This document shows, one piece after another, positions 9,195 through 17,685 of a stretch of 64,000 nucleotides of DNA. The stretch spans positions 2,356,001-2,420,000 of the forward strand of contig NZ_CP080269.1 in NCBI RefSeq assembly GCF_019431355.1, given 5' to 3'. The notes under the pieces are model-generated. The model saw only the letters and a list, made by a program, of their open reading frames with translations. It was not told the DNA's origin and did no database searches. The position numbers were made by a program, and so were the translations under genes. This DNA comes from Paenibacillus sp. R14(2021) (GTDB lineage: Bacteria; Bacillota; Bacilli; Paenibacillales; Paenibacillaceae). Every line of letters begins with the position of its first letter. Position 1 is the stretch's first letter.

Positions 9195-10082
9195 CATTGA
9201 TAGCGGAGGTTTTTCGGAACCTTCTGTTTGCGGTACAGTTACCGTCGTGGCAGCCGTTGTTTTGTTGCCTGCTTTATCGGTAACGATGTAAGTTATCGTG
9301 TATACACGTCCCTTGCCGTTTCCGGATCGTTCCGCCCTCAAATCAAACGTAAAATCCGATGTTCCAAAATTCGCATTTTGAATATCTTGCGACGTGTTGC
9401 CGTCGCCAGTGCCGTTTTCCGCTTCATTAGAGGTAATGGATTTCAAGATGATGGACTGAATGCCGGATAACGGGTCCACCGTGCCGGACGTGCCGATCGT
9501 TACGGTGACCATTTTATGATTGGCCGGCCACAGTTCTTTTTTATCCGGTATTAATTTCACCACAGGTGCCGTTTTATCCAGTTTAACGACCAGATTCTTC
9601 GGCTTTTCCGTATTGCCTGCTTTGTCCGTGCTCCGATACTCGATCACATTCTCGCCATCGGTTGAAATGACGATCGTTCCAGCATAGGTTTGCCACTCGC
9701 CGTCATTGATCCGGTATTGCGTATTATCGACACCGGACCCATCATCCGTAGCGTTCAGCTGGACCGACACATCGGTGTTCGACCAACCATTACCCAAGTT
9801 TGGCGATGCCACCGCCGTTGTTACCGGCGCTATCGTATCGGTAATCTTCAGTTGGGCTACTGCTCTTAGTCCGCCGAATGCCGCCGTCATTTCTTCATCG
9901 CCGAGCTCGTTTGCCTTTAAGTCGCCAGCGGCAGTTTGTACGACTTTGCCGTTTTTGAAGCTAAAGGCAACGTCTTTCAAATTGAGCGCGTAGACGGAGC
10001 CGTACGCATTGGTAGCTTTAAGTGTCGGAAGTATTTGCTTGCCAAGCTCAACTTCAGGAGCCACTGAAAGCTCGAGTTTCAC
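9192..10082 (-). CDS. Fragment of a secreted surface protein with Ig-like/OmpL47-type domain
   Basis: An open frame of 296 residues without a signal peptide or credible start. Coding character extends upstream to a TAA at 10101, which is the stop of the truncated AraC gene. It contains an unknown N-terminal module, then two beta-sandwich repeats: ITDTIAPVTTAVASP...GWSNTDVSVQLNATDDGSGV with YRINDGEWQTY and YRSTDKAGNTE (OmpL47/bacterial Ig-like pattern), and a second starting DKTAPVVKLIPDKKELWP with VTDKAGNKTTAATT. Both ends are cut: the 5' end at the junction with the AraC gene and the 3' end by the IS3-type remnant, whose terminal tca provides the TGA stop. Probably not expressed as a functional protein. 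Confidence 0.65.
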   Translation of the reverse strand: MKLELSVAPEVELGKQILPTLKATNAYGSVYALNLKDVAFSFKNGKVVQTAAGDLKANELGDEEMTAAFGGLRAVAQLKITDTIAPVTTAVASPNLGNGWSNTDVSVQLNATDDGSGVDNTQYRINDGEWQTYAGTIVISTDGENVIEYRSTDKAGNTEKPKNLVVKLDKTAPVVKLIPDKKELWPANHKMVTVTIGTSGTVDPLSGIQSIILKSITSNEAENGTGDGNTSQDIQNANFGTSDFTFDLRAERSGNGKGRVYTITYIVTDKAGNKTTAATTVTVPQTEGSEKPPLSM

Positions 10083-10100
10083 CGGTTTTACTTCCGTCGG

Positions 10101-10775
10101 TTAAGAGGCTGGAACCTCCAGATGGGCGAAGCCATCACTTGCTTCTTTCGTTGTGGCCGCCCCAATGTAATGATCGAGCTCTCCTTTCTCCCCCATCCGC
10201 CCTTCACTGAAATTCGTGGAAGCACTGATTAATCCTGAAGGCTGAACATTCGAAAAGCCCTTAATCTTATCAATCATTTCTGGCGTGAGTCCTTCAAACA
10301 TCGACGCAATCTCCGGATTCACCCCCTGAAATACAATTGGCACTCTTTTTTTAATCCCCACTATGCGAAAAGCCTCTTTGTCTTCAATTCGGTAGTTCAT
10401 TTCACTTCCTCCTTTGATAGTCAGCTGAAACGTCATCCGCGGGAAGGCTTTGAGGGACTGTCCATGGATCCGGGCTTCCGAGGGAGTAATCCCATGCATG
10501 TTTTGGAAAGCCCTGGTAAAGGAATCCGGCGAGGTATATCCGTATTTCATCGCAGCATCAACGATCTTGATGTCACTGTGGCTTAGCTCGAGTGCTGCTA
10601 AAGTTAGGCGTCTTCGGCGGATGTATTCCGACAGAGTAATGCCTGCAAGGAATGAGAACATCCGTGTAAAATGATATTCCGAACAGCAGGCAATTTTCGC
10701 TGCCTCCTGATAGTCCACACGATCAGTAAGATTCTCCTCAATATAGCTTAAAGCTTTGTTCAGTTGCGCCAGCAT
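10101..10775 (-). CDS. AraC-family regulator with GyrI-like domain, 3' truncated
   Basis: Residues 1-105 are a two-helix-turn-helix AraC domain at the N-terminus ([19 protein letters not shown]...[24 protein letters not shown]). Residues from about 125 ([20 protein letters not shown]) are a GyrI-like small-molecule-binding domain. Family members are usually about 285-300 residues, with the GyrI domain continuing past [11 protein letters not shown]; here it stops at that point, exactly where unrelated surface-protein sequence begins. So about 60-70 C-terminal residues are missing and ligand binding is probably lost. The start at 10775 has GGGGAGG somewhat far upstream. Confidence 0.75.
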   Translation of the reverse strand: MLAQLNKALSYIEENLTDRVDYQEAAKIACCSEYHFTRMFSFLAGITLSEYIRRRRLTLAALELSHSDIKIVDAAMKYGYTSPDSFTRAFQNMHGITPSEARIHGQSLKAFPRMTFQLTIKGGSEMNYRIEDKEAFRIVGIKKRVPIVFQGVNPEIASMFEGLTPEMIDKIKGFSNVQPSGLISASTNFSEGRMGEKGELDHYIGAATTKEASDGFAHLEVPAS

Positions 10776-11007
10776 ATCCCTGATATCGCCTCCCCTCGTT
10801 AATCAAAGCATAGCAGAGAAGGTAATTCCCTTCCCGACATTTAGTGCACAATCCTGCAGGGTCTTTCCCTGCACAGTGAACAAAAGACAAGTCTGGTAGG
10901 AATGCCGTGTGCTCCTGTATCGTCTCTTTGAAGTTAGCAGGCAAATCCGTAGGATTGGGCACACGGAAAACGTATAAGCACCTTCTGGACTTGTGGATGG
11001 ATACCAC
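10738..11007 (-). CDS. Unidentified small ORF or gene fragment
   Basis: An 89-codon frame overlapping the AraC start. The middle ([37 protein letters not shown]) looks like real protein, with several Cys including a CTKC pair. The last ~20 residues run through the AraC ribosome-binding site and do not look natural. I do not recognise the family and see no clear ribosome-binding site. It is most likely a damaged gene upstream of the AraC regulator. Confidence 0.3.
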   Translation of the reverse strand: MVSIHKSRRCLYVFRVPNPTDLPANFKETIQEHTAFLPDLSFVHCAGKDPAGLCTKCREGNYLLCYALINEGRRYQGYAGATEQSFKLY

Positions 11008-11454
11008 CTAAATCAGGTTTTATTAAATAATGATACAAATAGAAAATTAGAATACATACTCCTGAGAACAAAATCAGAATAAATAAAGACAACTAGAAGT
11101 ATAAACTGCTTTGATTCGCCTTTAATTTTGTTCACCCCGATTTAAAGGTAATGCCGATCGTCCTGACCGGCTGCCCCCATGGTTGTAATGAACTATCGTA
11201 CCTGTCGTATTATGAGCCAGTTATTACTGATTGACCACTTTTTATTTTGGTGGTGTATTTGTGCACTCTTAAAAAGAGCATGAGCTCCCGAAACGGCTCG
11301 GCCTCCTGGCTGCGATCCTTTGTCGACGATTAATGAAACCGATTTGTGACCTACAATGGTGGCCTTAATGTTGAACTCTTCTCCCTCCATTTTCCATTTG
11401 GTGTATAATTGACTTAGGTGAAAAATAATTGATTAAAGAAAAATGGAGGAAGCT
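11008..11454. other. Intergenic region with the promoter of the kinase-fold gene
   Basis: No supported gene in most of this stretch. Near its right end is a TATAAT hexamer at 11404-11409, about 50 bp before the ATG at 11455, with no good -35 at 17 bp. A minus-strand frame at 11193-11390 lies over this promoter and is not credible. Confidence 0.45.
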
Positions 11455-12438
11455 ATGAAAGACAGTTGGGAACGAATTGAGCAGCCCTCTTCTTTGAATG
11501 CTAAACAAATTAATGAGCTAGTCAAACCAGCTTTTCCGAATAAACGAGTCGTATATTTTGAACGAATTGGCGTCGGACTGAGTAATTCCAACTACAAAAT
11601 CTATCTGGATGGCTCTACGGAACCATTAGTTCTTCGCTTATATAGGGGTGACAAGGGGGTTGCAGACAAGGAGATAGACATCGCACGATTAGTAGACGGA
11701 CGTGTACCGATAGCCAATTTCATATTCGCTGATACAAGTTGCAGTTTGATAGATAAGCCTTGGTCCATCTTAGAGTGGAAAGAGGGGGTTCTGCTATGGG
11801 ATGTGATCAAAACAGGTAGTCTTCAGGATATCACTTCAGCTGCCGCAGCAGCTGGCAAAGTGCTTGCTAACATACATGCGTTTACATTTACGGATTCGGG
11901 ATTTTTCGGGGAAAACCTTAAAGTCAGGGACCATCTTAACATGAACGGTGAACGTTTTCTCTCGTACATCGACGAATGTTTACACGCTAATTGCGGTCTT
12001 TGGCTTGGGGAAGAGTATACACGCAAGGTTTGGTCGTTTTGCCAAACATGTAGTTCTTTATTGAACGAAAACGTCGAACCTCCTGTCCTCCTTCATTCCG
12101 ATTACAACGGTCTAAACATATTGGTTCAACAAAAAGCAAAAGGTTTCTCAGTCTCAGCTGTTCTAGACTGGGAAGATGCGTTTTCTTGGAGTCGATATGC
12201 GGATATCGGTGGAATGTTACGATATGAAGAAGCGGGGTCCGCGTACGAAACCCATTTTATCCAAGCCTATAAGGAGGCAGGAGCCGCTCTAAACGACAAT
12301 TGGAAAATTCTATCCAAGCTAGAAGACTTAGTAGCCCTATGTGACATGCTGAACAATTCCACGCCCAATACCCCTAAACGTATGAACGATCTAAAGACCT
12401 TGATTGTTCGCACAGTCCTAACATCAACCATCGTGTGA
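11455..12438 (+). CDS. Aminoglycoside phosphotransferase-fold kinase
   Basis: A 327-residue APH/choline-kinase-fold protein. The start is the ATG at 11455 because GGAGGAAGCT sits just before it; the in-frame ATG at 11443 overlaps that site. HSDYNGLN at residues 214-221 is the Brenner-type catalytic loop (Asp216, Asn221) and VLDWEDAFSW (from about 236) supplies the Mg-binding Asp. VLRLYRGD near 60 holds the strand before the ATP-site Lys/Arg region. Members phosphorylate aminoglycosides, choline, homoserine, methylthioribose or other small hydroxyl compounds; the substrate here is unknown. Its last ~15 residues may come from a junction with the stalk-domain remnant that follows on the other strand. 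Confidence 0.8.
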   Translation: MKDSWERIEQPSSLNAKQINELVKPAFPNKRVVYFERIGVGLSNSNYKIYLDGSTEPLVLRLYRGDKGVADKEIDIARLVDGRVPIANFIFADTSCSLIDKPWSILEWKEGVLLWDVIKTGSLQDITSAAAAAGKVLANIHAFTFTDSGFFGENLKVRDHLNMNGERFLSYIDECLHANCGLWLGEEYTRKVWSFCQTCSSLLNENVEPPVLLHSDYNGLNILVQQKAKGFSVSAVLDWEDAFSWSRYADIGGMLRYEEAGSAYETHFIQAYKEAGAALNDNWKILSKLEDLVALCDMLNNSTPNTPKRMNDLKTLIVRTVLTSTIV

Positions 12439-12655
12439 TTATCCTTTATATATGATTTGACATCAAACAGCACCGTTTTACCGTTTTTCACCGCTGCATT
12501 GCTCTTCAGTTTTTAGATTACCTGCATATCGCTTTTTGCGACCGTAATTTCCGAACCGGACCAGTTGACCTTGGTTCCCAAATTTTCACTAATAACAAGT
12601 AAAGGGACCATCGTTCGATTGTTCGTCAAGGCGCGAACAGCGTTCACACCCGGGC
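12410..12655 (-). pseudogene. Remnant of a copper-amine-oxidase-like stalk domain
   Basis: Minus-strand codons read VNAVRALTNNRTMVPLLVIS, ENLGTKVNWSGSEITVAKSD and, after a TAA, NAAVKNGKTVLFDVKSYIKD and NHTMV. This is the two-repeat stalk domain common at the N-terminus of Paenibacillus surface proteins. It has no start, contains an in-frame stop near 12512 and loses similarity near 12410 where it meets the 3' end of the kinase-fold gene. Confidence 0.65.
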
Positions 12656-12709
12656 GTCATGATGACCTATGAATTGAAAACGCGCGGCAATGCGCCGCGC
12701 CTAATATCG

Positions 12710-14020
12710 TTATTCCGCAGCCTGCAGCACCAGCACCCAGTCGCTGCCCCGGCCGCTCGACGGCGGCGTGAACGCGGCTTCTCCGCTGTTCGGAAATTCG
12801 CCGATGCGGCTGTATTCGCCGGTGCGCGGATCGAACCAGGATGCATGGACGACGTCTCCCGTCCATTTGCCGAGCGATGCCCGGAACGGAATGCCGTTCG
12901 GGCTGTAGATCAAGCCATAATGCTCGCCGCGGGTCGCAACCATGTAGTTGGCGCCTTCGAATTGGCTTGCAATCAAGCTTTGGTCCGGCACCCGGTCGAG
13001 GAACGAACGATCTTCGATTAATTGCCGAATATGCCACATTTGCGATGCCCCCGGGCGATGCAGCGCATCCTGCCAGGTCATGATGAAATACGGCGCGGGC
13101 TCCGTCGTCATCGACCAGATACTGTGATGGCCATAGGTATGCCCGAACGCGCCGGAGAATACCGCATAATAAGCCCCTTGGCGCACATCCGCTTGATCGA
13201 AATATCCTTTGAGCGGATTGAAATTAACGGGGTGGTCCTCGTAGCAAGGCTCCGCGTCCAGCGTCGGCTTGACGGGCAGCCTGCCGTAATCCGCGCTCAC
13301 ATGCTTGTAGTTCTCGCGCACCTGCTCGTGATGCCCGGATTGAATCATGTTGAAATCCAGCCACGGCTCGTCGTGCATATGACGCGAGGAAGACGTGTTG
13401 CCGCTTGGGTGAAACGTAATCAGCTGCAAATCGCCGACGGCTTCCCGAATCCCCGCCGCGAGCGAATTGTTGACTTCAAAATGATTCCGCGTAATTAGGG
13501 AGCGGTCTCCGCCGAGCACCCAAATGATATTGGACCTGCTGCCGTAGCGCTCGCCGAGCCATCGTCCGTAGACCCGCGCATTGTCGCCGTTGAAGATTTC
13601 CGGTCCCTTACCGAATAATTCCTTATTGTACTTGTCGCCCCAAGTCGGAAGGAACGCGATGTAGAGCCCGTATTCGGCGGCACGGTCCACGATATAATCG
13701 ACATGCGTCCAGTAATTGTCGTCCGCATCAACATCGGGCAGCGCCGGGTCGTACAAGCCCAGCGCGTTTTGCTTCAGCGGCCTCCGCCCGTAATGGGATC
13801 CGGTCGCGACACCGTCGAATTCCGACAGCGCGACGGCCTGCACCACATTGAACCGCTGCTCCGCCCTCGTTCGCAAATAGTGATCCGCTTCCTCGCGGCT
13901 TAATTTGTGAAACAGCTCCCATGCGGTATCGCCCAGCCAGAAGAAGGGCGTGCCGTCCTCCTGTACCAAATATCGTTTGTTCCCGCTTACCCGCAGCCGC
14001 TGCAAAGCCTTAGTCGTCAT
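12710..14020 (-). CDS. DUF4038 / GH140-like glycoside hydrolase
   Basis: A 436-residue intracellular protein (no signal peptide) of the apiosidase-like DUF4038 family. The N-terminal LVQEDGTPFFWLGDTAWELF (residues 19-38) opens the TIM barrel. GLYIAFLPTWGDKYN, IIWVLGGDRSL (Asp on a strand end) and KPTLDAEPCYEDHPV (a Glu candidate) match the family's catalytic face. The last ~90 residues (from about SLIASQFEGANYMVATRG) form the C-terminal sandwich domain typical of these proteins. GH140 enzymes release apiose from rhamnogalacturonan II; action on that substrate is not proven here. A kinase-fold gene lies just upstream on the same strand. Confidence 0.82.
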   Translation of the reverse strand: MTTKALQRLRVSGNKRYLVQEDGTPFFWLGDTAWELFHKLSREEADHYLRTRAEQRFNVVQAVALSEFDGVATGSHYGRRPLKQNALGLYDPALPDVDADDNYWTHVDYIVDRAAEYGLYIAFLPTWGDKYNKELFGKGPEIFNGDNARVYGRWLGERYGSRSNIIWVLGGDRSLITRNHFEVNNSLAAGIREAVGDLQLITFHPSGNTSSSRHMHDEPWLDFNMIQSGHHEQVRENYKHVSADYGRLPVKPTLDAEPCYEDHPVNFNPLKGYFDQADVRQGAYYAVFSGAFGHTYGHHSIWSMTTEPAPYFIMTWQDALHRPGASQMWHIRQLIEDRSFLDRVPDQSLIASQFEGANYMVATRGEHYGLIYSPNGIPFRASLGKWTGDVVHASWFDPRTGEYSRIGEFPNSGEAAFTPPSSGRGSDWVLVLQAAE

Positions 14021-14098
14021 CTTCCGTGCTCACGCTCCCGTAATAGAAATGAAGGATAGCGGCCTGCATGTTGGAGCTTCCAGCAGTGCAGCCGCCGA

Positions 14099-14992
14099 TT
14101 AACGAAATGGAACGGCATCCTGTCCCATCAAGGGCGAGCGCTCCAACAATTTCTTGATGATCCAGCCGTCGTCTTGCTTGCCTTCCTTCAGATGCCTGCA
14201 GGCGCCTTCAATGAGTCCTGCCCACCACATCGGAGTGATGAGTTCCCACTCCGCAGGATCGAGGGGTGATACTTCGTCATAACCGAGTACGACTTCGTCG
14301 TATTTCCCCCGCCAAGAGAGCGCAAATTCGCCGACTCTATGATCCCAATGCGCAAGCTCGAAGTCGAGCAGGCCGGACAGCTTACCTTCATGGAAGCGTA
14401 AGTTCCACGGTGTAAAATCACCATGGATCACGATACCCGGCCGGGAATGAAGCTCAAGCCTCTCCACCCGCTTACGGGCACGCTCCAGATGCCACCGCAA
14501 GATGCGTACTTCCTCGGGTCTCCTCTGTTCATGCGCCGACAGTAATCGATCTAGCTCGTAATCAATGAGAATTTCTTCACATCGCCGCCAATCCTTGCGC
14601 TGTCCGATTCCACTGAGCTTGCTCAGCTCATAGTGAAATTGAGCCATAAGGCGCCCCCTTGCACGCTGTTCAGTCTTCGCGTCCGCTGCTGACGGCGGTT
14701 CGCCGTGAAGAAATGGAAAGAGCCCCCATATATTCCCCGCGAGCATGACCGGTCCTTCGATGACGGCCGCAACCGGCCATCCCAGCTGCGCGATGCTTGC
14801 GAGCAAATTCACCTCGTACTCGACATCCTCAAGCGGTGTTCCGTTCGACCATTGGCGCAAAACAAAGCGCTCGCCCTTCAAGTTCACAAGCCAGTGCTTA
14901 TTGAGTCTCCCGCCCAGCGGAACTGCCGACTGGATCGTAAACCAATCTAAGACCTCATGATTCGGAAGATTCGAAGCGAAAGTGTCTCTCAC
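14099..14992 (-). CDS. Phosphotransferase-family (APH-fold) kinase
   Basis: A 297-residue APH-fold protein starting at GTG (14990-14992), with GGGGG eight bases upstream. Features are RFVLRQWSNGTPLEDVEYE (ATP-site strand and helix C), HGDFTPWNLRF (catalytic loop with Asp and Asn, about residue 190) and GLLDFELAHWDHRVGE (metal-binding Asp). It resembles Ser/Thr kinase-like or sugar/fructosamine-kinase-like members, but the substrate cannot be read from sequence. It precedes the GH140-like gene by 79 bp, so the product may handle a sugar or glycoside in the same pathway (inference). Confidence 0.82.
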   Translation of the reverse strand: MRDTFASNLPNHEVLDWFTIQSAVPLGGRLNKHWLVNLKGERFVLRQWSNGTPLEDVEYEVNLLASIAQLGWPVAAVIEGPVMLAGNIWGLFPFLHGEPPSAADAKTEQRARGRLMAQFHYELSKLSGIGQRKDWRRCEEILIDYELDRLLSAHEQRRPEEVRILRWHLERARKRVERLELHSRPGIVIHGDFTPWNLRFHEGKLSGLLDFELAHWDHRVGEFALSWRGKYDEVVLGYDEVSPLDPAEWELITPMWWAGLIEGACRHLKEGKQDDGWIIKKLLERSPLMGQDAVPFR

Positions 14993-15095
14993 CGTTCATT
15001 CCCCCATTTAATTCATTTGGAATTGCAACGGACAGCGGCAGAATCGGATGCCGTGCATCCTATACTCTGCCGCTATGAAGGGATATCGCTTCCTG

Positions 15096-15258
15096 CTAGT
15101 ATTGCGTCCGTCCGTTAATAAGCGGCTCCGCCGCCTGCGGCGTCCACGGATCGCCATAAGTTGGTTTGTTGGCATAGCGGTCATGACAACCTTCAGGCGG
15201 ATGACTGCGCCGGGCGGGAGCTTTACCTGCAGCCATCGGCTGCCTATTTGTACAACCG
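15096..15258 (-). pseudogene. C-terminal remnant of an unidentified protein
   Basis: Two frames read WLQVKLPPGAVIRLKVVM and, after a shift, RYANKPTYGDPWTPQAAEP ending INGRTQY at TAG (15096-15098). The LPPG...IRL strand followed by N-K-P-T-Y...PW resembles the end of carbohydrate-active proteins, but I cannot name the family. The start and most of the gene are missing. Confidence 0.35.
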
Positions 15259-15259
15259 A

Positions 15260-15325
15260 CTATTCGGTCGCTTGGCCGATCTCTCTTGTCGATCCTGTAA
15301 TAATGGCAATGCGACCATTTAACAT
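15260..15325 (-). pseudogene. First 21 codons of an SDR gene, then stop
   Basis: MLNGRIAIITGSTREIGQAT is the start of a short-chain dehydrogenase with the TGxxxxIG cofactor loop. A TAG follows the next codon at 15260-15262 and no SDR sequence continues after it. It is a gene-end remnant left by deletion. Confidence 0.5.
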
Positions 15326-15403
15326 CGAATAATTATTCCTTCACAGTTTTATAATTGCAAACGCTCACTTATCCGTCAACGTTAACACGCGTTCCGCCAG
15401 CTT

Positions 15404-15580
15404 TCATTGCACGGCGAAGCAAGCGACAGTCGCCGCCTGCCACGTATCCTCAGCAGCCTGTGTCTGTTCTCCGCCGGCAGAAGCTATGACGTTGACGATA
15501 TTTTGCCGCGCGTACTCGAGATGTTCTGTGATGACCTGCTTGGCCGGCGAAGTCACGTGCGCATAAAGCCGTATAATTCG
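15404..15580 (-). pseudogene. Unidentified coding remnant
   Basis: A frame of 58 codons without a start, ending VACFAVQ at TGA (15404-15406), has protein-like composition (VTSPAKQVITEHLEYARQN) and GC-rich third positions. I do not recognise it. With the two remnants at 15096-15325 it shows that this 780-bp gap is decayed gene sequence. Confidence 0.3.
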
Positions 15581-15780
15581 TCAGATGCTGCTGAAATGCC
15601 AGCCTGACCATGTCGTTAGCTCAATAATTATAAAATGTAGTCGATCTTCGTATTATGAATACCATCATCATCCAGGTGGTACGCAGCATGGCAAGTTGCA
15701 ATCCCAAGCTCGTTCGCATGCTTTTCCGAATGATGAATACATTTAAGTATGCCAAGATCAAGATCAGGAGGAAGTGAGAT

Positions 15781-17328
15781 ATGGCTTCGCCGGAACATTC
15801 GTTCATGAGGGGTACGCTAGTCTTATCTGTCGCTGCGTTTATTAACCGGATTCTCGGCTTTATCAGCGGCATGTATGTCGCGCGCGTCCTCGGTGCCGAG
15901 GGCATCGGCATCCTCATGATGGCCCACCCGCTCGTGCCGCTCGTCATTACCATCACGGAGCTTGGCTTACCGGTTGCGATCTCCAAGCTGGTAGCGGAGG
16001 CCAGCGCCCGCGGCGAGCGGATGAAAGTAAGGCGTATTCTGCACGTCTCGCTCGTTGTCACCGGCTTCCTGAGCGTGCTGCTTACGACCGCCTCGCTGCT
16101 CGGCTCCCAGTGGATTGCCTCTCTCCTGCTGAGCGACCAGCGCGCCTATTACGCCATGCTCGCGATTACTCCGATTGCGCCGATCATTGCCGTCTCCGCC
16201 GTGCTGAAAGGGTATTTTCGCGGCATGCAGCAGATGAAGACCATCGCTGCATCCGACGTGCTCGAGCATACGGTGCAAATTGCCTGCGTACTCGCATTGG
16301 TCCATTTGCTGATGCCATACGGCGTTGCTTATGCAGCCGCCGGAGCGATGGCCGCCTCCGTCGTCAGCGAAGCGATCAGCCTTTCTTTTCTGCTCGTCAG
16401 CTACAAGCTGCGCGGAGAGACCAAGATGCCGGGCGATACATGGGCAAGCCATCTAAAGCAAGGAAGAAGCACGCTCTCCGAGCTGCTGCGGATCGGCCTG
16501 CCGACTACCGGACAAGGCGTCATCCAATCGGTATACGGCGCGTTTCAGCCGCTGCTTATTACGACGAGCCTCGCGCTGGCCGGCATCAGCACGGCAGCAG
16601 CCACGAAACAATTCGGCCTGCTGGCCGGGTACGCGTTTCCGCTGCTCTTTATGCCGAGCTTTATTACGCAATCCTTGTCTACCGCGCTCGTGCCCGCGAT
16701 CGGCGAAGCATCGGCAAACAAGAACAGTATGCTCATGCATGAACGGATGAACCAGGCGCTTGGCCTCGGGCTTCTGGTCGGCGCTCCGGCAACTGTAATT
16801 CTGTATGTCTGGGCCGTTCCCCTCACCACGCTCGTCTACAACGCCCCGGAAGCCGGCCTATTGCTGAAAATATTGGCGCCGCTATTTTTCCTCCACTACT
16901 TCGACGCGCCGCTGCATGCCATTCTGCTCGGTCTTGGCCGTGCGAGTGCAACGTTATGGAACTATGTCGCAGCCACCGCGCTCAGGGCGGCCTCGATCTT
17001 CGTCTTCGGCAGCCAATTCGGCATCGCCGGCGTTACGTTCGGCATCGGCATTGGCATCGTCGTGCAGGCGCTGTTGAACTTCTTGTCTATTTCAAGCACA
17101 ATCGGCTTCTATTGGAAAATGTCCCCTTATATCAAAATCGGTTTCTGCATGGTGCTCATGGCGCTTTGCGGACGCTCGGCCTTCGACTACCTGATCGCCC
17201 ATGGCGTGCCGCTGCTCGGGAGCGCCGTCAGCTCCATCGCCGGTTCGCTCTGCCTGTACTTCGTCCTGCTCCTGCTGACGAACGCGCTCAATTGGAGAGG
17301 CGCGCGCCGTACGCCGACGCCATGGTAG
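15781..17328 (+). CDS. SpoVB/MurJ-like polysaccharide flippase (MOP superfamily)
   Basis: A 515-residue integral membrane protein with about 14 hydrophobic segments. The N-terminal FMRGTLVLSVAAFINRILGF and ARVLGAEGIGILMMAHPLVP are typical of stage V sporulation protein B and related lipid-linked precursor flippases. FRGMQQMKTIAASDVLEHTVQ in the middle is another SpoVB hallmark. A GGAGGAAGTGAG site precedes the ATG. SpoVB-like proteins are needed for spore cortex synthesis; Paenibacilli carry several paralogues, so I do not assign the symbol. It is the only plus-strand gene between 12.7 and 39 kb. A bidirectional terminator follows at 17464-17500. Confidence 0.85.
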   Translation: MASPEHSFMRGTLVLSVAAFINRILGFISGMYVARVLGAEGIGILMMAHPLVPLVITITELGLPVAISKLVAEASARGERMKVRRILHVSLVVTGFLSVLLTTASLLGSQWIASLLLSDQRAYYAMLAITPIAPIIAVSAVLKGYFRGMQQMKTIAASDVLEHTVQIACVLALVHLLMPYGVAYAAAGAMAASVVSEAISLSFLLVSYKLRGETKMPGDTWASHLKQGRSTLSELLRIGLPTTGQGVIQSVYGAFQPLLITTSLALAGISTAAATKQFGLLAGYAFPLLFMPSFITQSLSTALVPAIGEASANKNSMLMHERMNQALGLGLLVGAPATVILYVWAVPLTTLVYNAPEAGLLLKILAPLFFLHYFDAPLHAILLGLGRASATLWNYVAATALRAASIFVFGSQFGIAGVTFGIGIGIVVQALLNFLSISSTIGFYWKMSPYIKIGFCMVLMALCGRSAFDYLIAHGVPLLGSAVSSIAGSLCLYFVLLLLTNALNWRGARRTPTPW

Positions 17329-17463
17329 AACGCTGACACGGATCGCATGGCGCGAAAAAGCCGCATGAACAAGGCAGCCGGTCATCTTTTTTAATTCCCA
17401 TTCCAGCTTTTTCAGCAGGGAAGAACAGTAAATCCACTTTATTGACTTTAATTAAGAGAAACG

Positions 17464-17500
17464 AAAAAACAAGTCAGCTAATCGTTGACTTGTTTTTTCT
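17464..17500. terminator. Bidirectional Rho-independent terminator
   Basis: AAACAAGTCA pairs with TGACTTGTTT, flanked by A-run and T-run on either side. It serves the plus-strand flippase gene and, in the other direction, probably the minus-strand beta-galactosidase operon. Confidence 0.85.
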
Positions 17501-17559
17501 TATTTGCATTTGCTTCGCCTACTAATCCATACTGAGTCGGCTTTATAGCAAAGTTTAGT

Positions 17560-17634
17560 TGGACACATCGATTCATAGGAGACTACATCGGCCGTGAGTT
17601 TGGAAAAACCTACTCCATGCGATGCTTTTCGGTT
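17560..17634 (+). pseudogene. Short IS630-type transposase remnant
   Basis: Plus-strand codons read WTHRFIGDYIGREFGKTYSM, resembling the segment of IS630-family transposases just after the helix-turn-helix (YI-REFG-TYS). There is no start, and coding similarity stops within about 25 codons. The other sequence from 17329 to 17685, apart from the terminator, shows nothing I can name. Confidence 0.4.
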
Positions 17635-17685
17635 ATGTTTGCGGACGTAGCCCAAAATCCATAGATCAACTTATATAGATAGGAA

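Noticed and set aside
11193..11390. Minus-strand 65-codon frame upstream of the kinase-fold gene
   Set aside because: It has no ribosome-binding site and covers the promoter of the plus-strand gene; no motif recognised.
15621..16061. Minus-strand 146-codon frame overlapping the flippase start
   Set aside because: Shadow of the SpoVB-like gene extended into non-coding DNA; no start signal or family resemblance.
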